Source of the DNA: UBA4582 sp002389265 | Lineage (GTDB): Bacteria; Pseudomonadota; Gammaproteobacteria; Pseudomonadales; Azotimanducaceae | Reading direction: 5' to 3' | Assembly: GCA_943788825.1 (NCBI GenBank) | Contig: CALSRT010000005.1 | Location: 1 to 64,000, forward strand | Length of the DNA stretch: 64,000 nucleotides | In this document: piece after piece, positions 54,264 to 61,964 of the stretch | How the letters are laid out: every line of letters starts with the position of its first letter | Position numbering within the stretch: position 1 is the first letter of the stretch | Notes under the pieces: model-generated | The model's database searches: none | What the model saw: the letters and a program-made list of their open reading frames with translations, nothing else | What the model was told of the DNA's origin: nothing | Translations under genes and position numbers: made by a program

Positions 54264-55147
54264 TGCGTCTATGGGTTTTACTGGTGTTGCTGGTTTTGGC
54301 CATTCCGTCCTTGCAGGCGAAAGAGATTCACCGCGAAAAATCCCTGTATCGCAATATTGTGGTCAAAGAAGCTGACGGTCGACGCTGCCTGCTATTTAGC
54401 GTTCAACGGGGCGATAGACATCAGACCTGCATGGACCTGCAGGACCCCAAACGGCTGGTATTTCCCTATGTCCGTATGAGCTTTGGCGGGCTGTTGTTGA
54501 ACCCTAACCCCGCCCGCGTACTGGTCATCGGTCTCGGTGGCGGCTCCATTCCCACCGCACTCTCAGAATTATTTCCCGCTGCCATGATTGATGTAGTGGA
54601 AATAGACGAAGCCGTCGTGCGGGTTGCCCGGCAGTATTTCAACTTTACCGAGTCAGCCCATCTCAAGGTCAAGGTCAGCGATGCTCGCGTGTTTATTAAA
54701 CGCGCCTTGTTGCTAGACCGGACCTATGACCTGATTATTCTCGATGCCTTTACCGGTGACTATATACCTGAACATCTGATGACTCAGGAATTCCTCCAAG
54801 AGAGCCACGATCTCTTGAGCGAAGACGGGGTTCTGGTTGCCAACACCTTCTCAACCAGCGTCTTGTATGACCATGAGTCAGAGACCTACCAGTCGGTGTT
54901 TGGTGACTACCTCAACTTTAAACTGCCGATTTCCGGCAATCGAGTCATTATCGCCGGTCGCCAGGGCTTGCCCAGTGATTTTGTGATCAAGAGCCAAGCC
55001 AGCCGGTTAGTGGAATCTCTGCGACCTTATGGTATTGACCCAAGAACCTATCCAGCCAACATGAGTCGAGAGAAAGACTGGGACAGAACTCGCCGTCTAC
55101 TCACCGACCAATATGCTCCTGCCAACCTGCTCCGCGGCGAAGACTGA
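54260..55147 (+). CDS. Spermidine synthase-like aminopropyl/methyltransferase domain with signal-like N terminus
   Basis: 296 residues from ATG 54260 or 54263. The Rossmann SAM-type motif VLVIGLGGGSIPTALSEL is near residue 90, VVEIDEAVVRVA follows, and LDAFTGDYIPEHLMTQEFL is the PAPT-like segment. The N terminus (MMRLWVLLVLLVLAIPSLQA) looks like a cleavable signal or an anchor, which is odd for a SAM-using enzyme. It may instead be the last TM helix of the split fused protein. The reading frame is open upstream to 53945, but that part is antisense-like in another frame of the membrane gene. Confidence 0.82.
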   Translation: MMRLWVLLVLLVLAIPSLQAKEIHREKSLYRNIVVKEADGRRCLLFSVQRGDRHQTCMDLQDPKRLVFPYVRMSFGGLLLNPNPARVLVIGLGGGSIPTALSELFPAAMIDVVEIDEAVVRVARQYFNFTESAHLKVKVSDARVFIKRALLLDRTYDLIILDAFTGDYIPEHLMTQEFLQESHDLLSEDGVLVANTFSTSVLYDHESETYQSVFGDYLNFKLPISGNRVIIAGRQGLPSDFVIKSQASRLVESLRPYGIDPRTYPANMSREKDWDRTRRLLTDQYAPANLLRGED

Positions 55148-55161
55148 CCCACCGTCGACAC

Positions 55162-55271
55162 GGCTAGCCCTTTCTTAGTGGCTAGCCGTTTTCTCGCGGC
55201 TAGCCTTTTCTAGGCGGCTAGCCTTTTCTTAGGCGGCTAGCCTTAGGGGAGAGACTCAGGGGAAAGACTCA
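55162..55271. repeat. Two tandem repeats between convergent genes (18-19 bp and 13 bp)
   Basis: Five units starting GGCTAGCC (18, 18, 18, 19 bp and a partial; consensus GGCTAGCCTTTTCTTAGGC) cover 55162-55245. They are followed by two 13-bp units GGGGAGAGACTCA and GGGGAAAGACTCA (55246-55258, 55259-55271). The TCA that ends the second 13-mer is the TGA stop codon of the minus-strand acyl-CoA synthetase, so the stop-containing segment has been duplicated. Confidence 0.85.
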
Positions 55272-56810
55272 AGACGCCAGATTTTTACCGTGATCTTGCC
55301 AGTAACGATCTTTGAGAAGGCGTTTGTAGAGCTTGCCCGTGGGATGACGGGGTAGTTCGGCATCAAAGTCGATGCTCCGAGGGCATTTGATATGCGACAG
55401 TTGTGAACGGCAGAATGCGATCAACTCCTCCTCCAGCTCAGGGCCGGCATCAGCCATATTCTTGGGCTGCACTACGGCTTTGACCTCTTCGCCAAAGTCA
55501 GCATTGGGGACCCCGAAGACGGCAACATCCATCACCTTGGGATGGTTCACAAGAATATTTTCGGCCTCTTGTGGATAGATATTCACACCACCCGAGATGA
55601 TCATATAGCTCTTGCGGTCGGTCAGGTAAAGATAGCCGTCCTCATCAATGTAGCCTACATCTCCCAACGTGCTCCAGCCCTTCGGATGGCGAGACTCCTG
55701 GGTCTTGGCCGCATCATTGTAATATTCGAATTCACCGCCGCCTTCAAAATAAATCGTGCCGGTGTCGCCCTGCGCGACTTCCGCGCCTTCGTCGTCGACG
55801 ATATGCAACACGGCCGTCAGTGCGCGACCCACCGAGCCCTTGTGTGCGAGCCACTCCTCAGAGTTAATCGCCACGAAACCGTTACCCTCTGAACCAGCAT
55901 AGTATTCATGGATCACAGGCCCCCACCAGTTAATCATCTGCTCTTTAACGAGAATCGGACACGGCGCCGCTGCGTGAATCGCACACTGCAGGCTGCTGAC
56001 GTCGTACTTGAGCCGAACATCTTCATCCAACTTCAACATCCGGATAAACATGGTGGGTACCCACTGAGAATGGGTGATTTGATAGCGCTCGATCGCGGAC
56101 AAGGCCGCTTCCGGCTCGAAGTGAGACATGACTACGCAGGTCATGCCGGCCAATATAAATCCCATGGTGAAGGTCAGTGGCGCCGCATGATACAAAGGAG
56201 CCGGGCTGAGATAGATGCTCTCTTCTGTCGCGCCATAGAGCATCTGAAACAAGTTAGGTCCAGTATCGACCCCAAAACCTTCCGTCGGCAACGGCTTGAG
56301 CACCCCTTTCGGCCGACCCGTAGTGCCGGAGGAGTAGAGCATGGCGATTCCGAGGCTCTCATCGGCGATCGGTGTGGTTGGCATGGCCGCAGTGGCTTCC
56401 TCCCAGCTGTCAAAGCCACCGATCACGCCGTCCAGCATGTAGCATTGTTCGATATTGGGCGCATTCTCGATGAGTCGTTCCACCACCGCCTGCTGACCGC
56501 GAGTCGTGATAAACACCCTGGCGTTACAATCCGAGACGATATACGCCACTTCCTGCTCCTGCAGCCGATAGCTGATGCAGGTGAAATATAAACCGGCCCG
56601 CATAGCAGCCAGACAAATTTGAATATAAGCCACATGATTTTCCATCATCACTGCAATGTGATCGCCACGCTGCAAGCCTAGCTGGCGAAACAGCTGAGCG
56701 GCCTGATTTGATGAATCCTCCAGCGTTTGCCGTGTAATGATCTCGCCTGTTTCTGCCATGATATAGGCGGGCTTGTTCGGCTGTTGTTGTGCTAGCACTG
56801 CTGGATGCAT
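55269..56810 (-). CDS. Acyl-CoA synthetase (AMP-binding)
   Basis: About 513 residues from ATG 56810 (MHPAVLAQQQPNK), behind AGAGGAAAAATC; the frame is open further but not family-like. AMLYSSGTTGRPKGVLKPLP near residue 160 is the adenylation signature, LTDRKSYMIISGGVNIYPQE the hinge region, and HPTGKLYKRLLKD contains the catalytic Lys. It activates an unknown carboxylic acid. Its stop codon is inside a 13-bp duplication. Divergent from the PilZ-like gene. Confidence 0.9.
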   Translation of the reverse strand: MHPAVLAQQQPNKPAYIMAETGEIITRQTLEDSSNQAAQLFRQLGLQRGDHIAVMMENHVAYIQICLAAMRAGLYFTCISYRLQEQEVAYIVSDCNARVFITTRGQQAVVERLIENAPNIEQCYMLDGVIGGFDSWEEATAAMPTTPIADESLGIAMLYSSGTTGRPKGVLKPLPTEGFGVDTGPNLFQMLYGATEESIYLSPAPLYHAAPLTFTMGFILAGMTCVVMSHFEPEAALSAIERYQITHSQWVPTMFIRMLKLDEDVRLKYDVSSLQCAIHAAAPCPILVKEQMINWWGPVIHEYYAGSEGNGFVAINSEEWLAHKGSVGRALTAVLHIVDDEGAEVAQGDTGTIYFEGGGEFEYYNDAAKTQESRHPKGWSTLGDVGYIDEDGYLYLTDRKSYMIISGGVNIYPQEAENILVNHPKVMDVAVFGVPNADFGEEVKAVVQPKNMADAGPELEEELIAFCRSQLSHIKCPRSIDFDAELPRHPTGKLYKRLLKDRYWQDHGKNLAS

Positions 56811-57066
56811 GATTTTTCCTCTGGGCAAATACCGATTGGGCCAATGAAAACCACTGACGCCAGTAATTAAGCCCAACAATGCCAACAGATGAATCAAAAC
56901 TCAAGTCGTCCCTGCGCAAAGCTGAGTGCCGCAGACCAAACTTCAGACTTGAGAACACGAAACTGGCGTTCAACATGACACTGCAGGCCCCATTGAAAGC
57001 TCAATTGAACTATGCCAAGAAACTACAGTCAGAACACTTAACCCGATACACAGCCAAGTACCTGGC

Positions 57067-57122
57067 TATGAGTCAAGATCTATGAGTAAAGATCTATGAG
57101 TAAAGATCTATGAGTGATGATC
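57067..57122 (+). repeat. 14-bp tandem repeat carrying repeated start codons (mini-ORF chain)
   Basis: Units of TATGAGTAAAGATC at 57067 (one change), 57081, 57095 and a diverged fourth at 57109 that includes the start of the PilZ-like gene. Each of the first three gives ATG-AGT-(CAA/AAA)-GAT-CTA-TGA, and each TGA overlaps the next ATG. The result is three five-codon ORFs (MSQDL, MSKDL, MSKDL) leading by ATGA overlaps to the real start at 57110. Confidence 0.85.
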
Positions 57123-57562
57123 AGCACCAGCCAGAACACAGTCAATATCAACGGTACTTACCTGCGGACCTGCGCATCACTGTTGCGTGGCCGGGGCTCT
57201 CCGGGTGTCTCAAACCCGACCCCGGGGTCATCTGCCAGGATTTCAATGGCACGGCCTTGCAGTTTGGCAGTGCTCGGGCCTTCAACGTTGGCGAAAAATT
57301 GATTTTGGATATTGATCTGGCAGATATTCAGCTGAGCGAATTAACTGCCACCGTGACCAGCTGCCACCGAGTAAGCGAGGGACAATGGTCTACAGCGGTT
57401 AATTTTTGCTTCACTAACAAGCTCATGCAAACCCCTAGTATCCGCTGCAACCTGCTTCAAATCGCTGACCGGTTGCGCTCTATGACTGATTCTTCGACCC
57501 ATATCACCGAGCGTTTGCAGCACCCGCAATCAACTAAACCGCGGTATAACCGCCGTCGATAA
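57110..57562 (+). CDS. PilZ-like small protein
   Basis: 150 residues. The fold looks PilZ-like: an Arg/basic N-terminal stretch (YQRYLPADLRITVAW), a CQDFNGTALQF segment in the place of the D/N-x-S-x-x-G c-di-GMP motif, GEKLILDIDLADIQ and a later beta strand with WSTAVNFCF. The key motif is imperfect (last Gly is Ala), so c-di-GMP binding is uncertain. Its start lies at the end of a 14-bp ATG-containing repeat. Its last 29 bases overlap the convergent SDR gene. Confidence 0.55.
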   Translation: MSDDQHQPEHSQYQRYLPADLRITVAWPGLSGCLKPDPGVICQDFNGTALQFGSARAFNVGEKLILDIDLADIQLSELTATVTSCHRVSEGQWSTAVNFCFTNKLMQTPSIRCNLLQIADRLRSMTDSSTHITERLQHPQSTKPRYNRRR

Positions 57563-58319
57563 CCAGCTCGCTACCCGTAATGAATGAAGCATCATCGGAT
57601 GCCAAGAACACAATGCCCTTGGCAATATCGTCAGCGACGCCGAGACGTCCGATGGGATGGCGTTCAGTCAACATTTCCCGGAGCCCCTCTTCGGTCATAT
57701 TACCTTCATCCATATGATCCACCAGGTCCCTGACCAGGGGTGTCCAGATAAACCCAGGATGAACTGAATTCACGCGGATGTTGTAACCCATGTTGCCGCA
57801 ATAGACAGCCACCGACTTGGACAGCAGGCGCACCCCACCCTTTGAGGCGTTGTAGGCTGCGCTGGCGCCACCCACCATCCCCATCACGGAAGACAGGTTG
57901 ATAATGGAGCCACCACCGGAGTCCTTCATCAACAATACCGCCTTCTGAGTACCCAGAAAGACCGCATCCAGATTAATGTTCATGACCTCGCGCCAAGTCG
58001 CCAGCGTTGCCTCTTCAAAGTCGGGTAAACCCGCACCGCTAACCCCTGCATTGTTCACTAGTATATGCAGCCCACCATACTCAGCCAGGGTCGCCTCGCA
58101 GACTCGCGTCCACGCAGATTCGCTAGTCACGTCATGCTGAACACAAATCGCCTCACCGCCTTGGTCTTTGATCGTCTCGACGGTTTCTTCGGCGGTCACC
58201 AGGTTGATGTCGGTCACCACCACCTGGGCACCCGCTGCCGCCAGTAATAAAGCTGTCGCCTCACCGATACCGCTACCGCCGCCAGTCACGATGGCAACCT
58301 TACCTTCCACTTGGTTCAA
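57534..58319 (-). CDS. Short-chain dehydrogenase/reductase (SDR)
   Basis: 261 residues of classical SDR form. The cofactor loop is VTGGGSGIGEATALL at residues ~10-24, DINL after the second strand favours NAD(H), NNAGVSG is near 87, the catalytic Ser is in INLSSVMG, and Tyr/Lys are in AAYNASKGG near 155. The C terminus FITGSELVIDGGYTAV is typical. It oxidises or reduces an unknown alcohol or ketone. It overlaps the convergent PilZ-like gene end by 29 bp. Confidence 0.92.
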   Translation of the reverse strand: MNQVEGKVAIVTGGGSGIGEATALLLAAAGAQVVVTDINLVTAEETVETIKDQGGEAICVQHDVTSESAWTRVCEATLAEYGGLHILVNNAGVSGAGLPDFEEATLATWREVMNINLDAVFLGTQKAVLLMKDSGGGSIINLSSVMGMVGGASAAYNASKGGVRLLSKSVAVYCGNMGYNIRVNSVHPGFIWTPLVRDLVDHMDEGNMTEEGLREMLTERHPIGRLGVADDIAKGIVFLASDDASFITGSELVIDGGYTAV

Positions 58320-58525
58320 TCTGAAACTCCTTTGTTTGGCTGATTAATAAGCATTGGTTCCGCCGCAGTGTATCCCATTAGCCGGCGATATTAACCGTTG
58401 CGCCGCTGAAAATAGCGCTGCGCCGCCTGCACCCCACTTCAAAGACGAAATTGCACGATTATTTATGCTCAAATCATAACTGAAAATATTGAAAAATATT
58501 CACCTACCTTTTTGGCCAAAACATT

Positions 58526-58573
58526 TAACTACATGTTGTGTTTAAAAAAACAATAGAGCACAATATGTGGGCT
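58526..58573 (+). promoter_or_regulatory. Pair of NrdR-box-like operators upstream of nrdJ
   Basis: Site 1, TAACTACATGTTGTGT (58526-58541), and site 2, GCACAATATGTGGGCT (58558-58573), start exactly 32 bp apart. Compared with the published NrdR consensus acaCwAtATaTwGtgt, both keep every strongly conserved position (C4, A6, A8, T9, T11, G13). Paired boxes about three helical turns apart are the usual arrangement for this ATP/dATP-sensing repressor of ribonucleotide reductase genes. Binding is inferred. Confidence 0.6.
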
Positions 58574-58635
58574 TTTAGGGGACTACCTCGAAATTGCCGA
58601 AAGACTGACTAGTGTCTGAGCATCGACTAATCAAA

Positions 58636-58674
58636 GACTGCCTAGAGGCAGTCTCTAGGCACTTTTAGAGAGAC
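58636..58674 (+). promoter_or_regulatory. Overlapping, mutually exclusive hairpins in the nrdJ leader
   Basis: GACTGCC-TAGA-GGCAGTC (58636-58653), GCCTAGA-7nt-TCTAGGC (58640-58660) and TCTCTA-8nt-TAGAGA (58652-58671, with an alternative to 58674) all form perfect stems of 6-7 bp but share bases, so only some can exist at once. A separate hairpin, CACAGTCA-9nt-TGACTGTG, lies at 58831-58855. No oligo-U run follows, so intrinsic termination is not evident. The rest of 58320-58901 holds no gene I can see. Confidence 0.5.
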
Positions 58675-58901
58675 TCGATAGACCTGAACGAGACTGGCCA
58701 GGGCCCATTTAGGTCGGCGTCATGTGCGAGAAAGTATGTAGCGGCATGCGCTGCTATTTTCAGCTAGACGTGAAAGTGAGAAGCCAAAGTGAAGCATGAA
58801 CGCTGAAGCATTGCGTTAAAAAGAGACCAACACAGTCACCTAAGCCATGACTGTGATAACACCAAAATTATTCATCTGAAGTGTCAAACTATAGGACTAG
58901 C

Positions 58902-61064
58902 ATGGAATCTACCGCAACCAAAGCAGACCTCAAAGCCATCTCAAAAACGATTTCCGAAATCAAATTTCAAGATACGTCGATCGATATCTGGGAAAACAAA
59001 TATTGCTTGAAGACCAAGCAAGGTGTTGCCCTCGACGTCACTATGGACGATACCTATAAACGGGTGGCAAAAGCCTTGTCAGGAGTTGAAGAAGAGTCGC
59101 TGCGAGAACACTGGCAGGGCCAGTTTTTGTGGGCATTACGTCACGGTGCCATTCCAGCCGGGCGGATTACGTCCAATGCGGGTGCCAACGAGCATAAACC
59201 AGCGACCTCAACCATCAACTGTACTGTATCCGGCACCATCATCGACTCAATGGAAGATATCCTTGAGAAGAACCTCGAAGCCGGCCTGACCCTCAAAGCT
59301 GGTTGCGGCATTGGTTATGAATTTTCGACCTTACGACCCAAGGGCGCCTATGTCTCCGGCGCTGGGGCCTATACCTCAGGACCCTTGTCGTTTATGGATA
59401 TCTACGACAAGACTTGCTTTACTGTCTCCTCAGCTGGCGGTCGCCGTGGCGCGCAAATGGCCACCTTCGATATCGGTCATCCCGATGTCACAGAATTCAT
59501 CCGCGCGAAACGCGAAGATGGTCGCTTACGTCAGTTCAATCTGTCTCTGTTGATCACTCAGGAATTTATGGAGGCAGTCAAACACGATGCTGACTGGCCC
59601 CTGTCGTTCCCCCTGAACATAGAAGAAGTCACCGCCGACGGCATAGACTTGAACGACTCGACCCAGGTGCTGTGGCGAGAGTTCCCAGTCAAAGATCGAT
59701 ATGTTACGAATGACGCCGGGCTTGTAGCTTGCCGGATCACCAAGACCATCAAAGCCCAGCGCCTGTGGGATATGATCATGGCCTCCACCTACGACTTTGC
59801 TGAACCGGGCTTCATCCTGATTGACAAGGTCAATGAGATGAACAACAACTGGTTCTGCGAGAATATCCGCGCGACCAATCCTTGCGGCGAGCAACCACTG
59901 CCACCTTACGGCAGCTGTTTGCTAGGCTCCGTGAATCTGTGTCGTTTCGTACGCTCGCCATTCACCAAAGAGGCACACTTCGACTGGGATGAATTCAGAC
60001 AGACCGTCGCTATCTTCACAAGGATGCTAGACAATGTGGTGGAGATCAATGGCTTACCACTTGAACAGCAACGCATTGAAATTAACCGTAAACGTCGCCA
60101 CGGCATGGGGTACCTAGGCCTTGGTTCAACCATCACGATGATGTGCATGGAATATGGCGATACAGGTTCTGTCGCGTTTACGGAAAAAGTGACCCGTGAA
60201 CTGGCGATGGTAGGCTGGGAAACCGGACTCGAGCTGGCGAAAGAAAAAGGTGCCGCGCCAATCATGGAGGAAGACTTCGAGGTCACGAGCGAGATGCTCT
60301 ACAAACGGCCAGAAATGACAGCCGACGGCTATAAGGTCGGCGATATGGTTAAGGGTAAGGTGCTACACGCTAAATACAGCCGTTACATGCAAAAAATCGG
60401 TGGTGAAAACCCTGAACTCATCGAGCAACTAGCAGAGGTAGGCTGTCGTTTCACCCACCACAGCTCAATTGCGCCGACAGGCACGATCTCATTATCACTG
60501 GCAAATAACGCCAGCAACGGCATTGAGCCCAGCTTTGCTCATCACTACGCCCGTAATGTGATTCGCGAAGGTAAGAAGTCGAAGGAAAAAGTCGACGTTT
60601 ACTCCTTTGAATTGCTCGCCTACCGGGCGATGGTTAATCCCATAGCTGCGCCCTATACCGACGATGAGGCAGCTAAGCTCCCCGAATACTTTAAAACTGC
60701 AGATGACATTAAACCGATTCATCACGTCGACATTCAGGCGGCAGCGCAGCGCTGGATTGACTCTTCCATATCCAAGACCGCGAACGTGCCTACAGATTAT
60801 CCCTATGAAGATTTCAAGAATATCTATCTCTATGCCTATGAACAAGGACTGAAAGGCTGCACTACCTTCCGATTTAACCCGGAAGCCTTCCAGGGCGTGT
60901 TGGTCAAAGACTCTGATCTAGAAAATACAATCTACCGCTTCACCCTTGACGACGGCACTATCGTTGAGGCCAAAGGCAATGATGATATTGAATACGATGG
61001 TGAGTTACATTCTGCCGCCAATCTCTTTGACGCCTTAAAAGAAGGCTATTACGGCAAATTCTAG
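58902..61064 (+). CDS. nrdJ: Class II (B12-dependent) ribonucleotide reductase, main subunit NrdJa
   Basis: About 720 residues from ATG 58902, behind AGGA; a GTG at 58881 is also in frame. It carries the class II core: STINCTVSG with the first redox Cys near 107, TLKAGCGIGYEFSTLRPKGA, SAGGRRGAQMATFDIGHPDV, the radical-site NPCGEQPLPPYGSCLLGSVN near 325-345, and TGTISLSLANNASNGIEPSF. It reduces ribonucleotides using adenosylcobalamin instead of a second diiron subunit. The C-terminal redox module is in the next gene, 25 bp downstream, as in Pseudomonas NrdJab. Confidence 0.95.
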   Translation: MESTATKADLKAISKTISEIKFQDTSIDIWENKYCLKTKQGVALDVTMDDTYKRVAKALSGVEEESLREHWQGQFLWALRHGAIPAGRITSNAGANEHKPATSTINCTVSGTIIDSMEDILEKNLEAGLTLKAGCGIGYEFSTLRPKGAYVSGAGAYTSGPLSFMDIYDKTCFTVSSAGGRRGAQMATFDIGHPDVTEFIRAKREDGRLRQFNLSLLITQEFMEAVKHDADWPLSFPLNIEEVTADGIDLNDSTQVLWREFPVKDRYVTNDAGLVACRITKTIKAQRLWDMIMASTYDFAEPGFILIDKVNEMNNNWFCENIRATNPCGEQPLPPYGSCLLGSVNLCRFVRSPFTKEAHFDWDEFRQTVAIFTRMLDNVVEINGLPLEQQRIEINRKRRHGMGYLGLGSTITMMCMEYGDTGSVAFTEKVTRELAMVGWETGLELAKEKGAAPIMEEDFEVTSEMLYKRPEMTADGYKVGDMVKGKVLHAKYSRYMQKIGGENPELIEQLAEVGCRFTHHSSIAPTGTISLSLANNASNGIEPSFAHHYARNVIREGKKSKEKVDVYSFELLAYRAMVNPIAAPYTDDEAAKLPEYFKTADDIKPIHHVDIQAAAQRWIDSSISKTANVPTDYPYEDFKNIYLYAYEQGLKGCTTFRFNPEAFQGVLVKDSDLENTIYRFTLDDGTIVEAKGNDDIEYDGELHSAANLFDALKEGYYGKF

Positions 61065-61089
61065 CCGCCCCAAATTTCAGGAATTCGCT

Positions 61090-61770
61090 ATGGTTATACA
61101 AATCAAGAACAAGATCGTCGATTACAGCATTAAGAAAACCGAAGCTGTCGTGCCTGCGGCGGCGACAAAAGACGTGATGCACGAAGAGATTAAGCGCCCA
61201 GACGAGCTCAAAGGCTACACCTACAAGATCAAAACGCCCTTGTCGGATCACGCGTTGTATATCACCGTGAACAACATCGTGCTGAATTCAGGCACCGAGC
61301 ACGAGCAGGAATACCCTTTCGAGATTTTCATCAACTCAAAAAACATGGAACATTTCCAATGGGTTTTAGCGCTCACTCGAGTCATCTCTGCAGTCTTTCG
61401 CAAGGGTGGCGACGCCACCTTTATGGTGGATGAGCTCAAGCAAGTGTTTGATCCCCAAGGTGGCTACTTTAAGAAAGGCGGACGTTTCATGCCATCCCTC
61501 GTGGCTGAAATCGGCGAAGTGCTTGAGACGCATATGAAGAAATGTGGCTTGATCAAAGATGAGGAGTTGAGCGAGACGCACAAGGCCTTGTTGGATGAGA
61601 AACGTGCCGCGTTGGAGAGCGCCAATTCAAAGCCCGCACCCACCGAAGAGGAAGACGGCACTGGCTATCCGCCGGGCGCGCAATTGTGCAAGAAATGCAA
61701 CACACAGGCCATGGTGCTGCTGGATGGTTGTATGACTTGCCTGTCATGCGGCGATAGTAAGTGTGGCTAG
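61090..61770 (+). CDS. nrdJb: Class II ribonucleotide reductase, C-terminal subunit NrdJb
   Basis: 226 residues. It begins with YSIKKTEAVVP and contains the TSCPD-type domain (LSDHALYITVNNIVLNSG, PFEIFINSKNMEHFQWVLALTR). It ends in a Cys-rich module with CKKCNTQAMVLLDGCMTCLS and a final CGDSKCG. The terminal Cys residues probably act as the swinging thiols that re-reduce the active site of NrdJa, with the CxxC pairs binding zinc. In the split system both subunits are needed. Tandem 11-bp repeats start 19 bp after the stop. Confidence 0.9.
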   Translation: MVIQIKNKIVDYSIKKTEAVVPAAATKDVMHEEIKRPDELKGYTYKIKTPLSDHALYITVNNIVLNSGTEHEQEYPFEIFINSKNMEHFQWVLALTRVISAVFRKGGDATFMVDELKQVFDPQGGYFKKGGRFMPSLVAEIGEVLETHMKKCGLIKDEELSETHKALLDEKRAALESANSKPAPTEEEDGTGYPPGAQLCKKCNTQAMVLLDGCMTCLSCGDSKCG

Positions 61771-61788
61771 TTGAACGTACAGTTAGCA

Positions 61789-61840
61789 TACATTTAACGT
61801 ACATTTAACGTACATTTACTACATGTAACGTACCATTAAC
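61789..61840. repeat. 11-bp tandem repeat after nrdJb
   Basis: TACATTTAACG at 61789-61799 and 61800-61810, then degraded units TACATTTACTA, CATGTAACG and TACCATTAAC to 61840. Related fragments (GAACGTACAGTTAG) extend back almost to the nrdJb stop at 61770. Confidence 0.75.
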
Positions 61841-61892
61841 AGACAGTACGGTTAACTGACGCCCCTCTAACCCCAAAGACTGAATCGGCCTT

Positions 61893-61964
61893 GCTAGTAA
61901 GACCATGAAGGTTAGTGAGACCATAAAAGTTAGTGAGACCATGAAGGTTAGCGAGACCATGAAG
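61893..61964 (+). repeat. 18-bp tandem repeat duplicating the thyA start codon
   Basis: Four exact-length units of GTTAGTGAGACCATGAAG (61893-61910, 61911-61928, 61929-61946, 61947-61964) with few changes. Each carries the start codon at the same place: ATG 61905, ATA 61923, ATG 61941, ATG 61959. As 18 is a multiple of three, the upstream ATGs are in frame with thyA and would add MKVSET-type hexapeptides to the N terminus. Confidence 0.9.

Noticed and set aside
58320..58901. Cobalamin riboswitch upstream of nrdJ
   Set aside because: I looked for the B12-box-type core and could not find it; only alternative hairpins and NrdR-like sites are visible.
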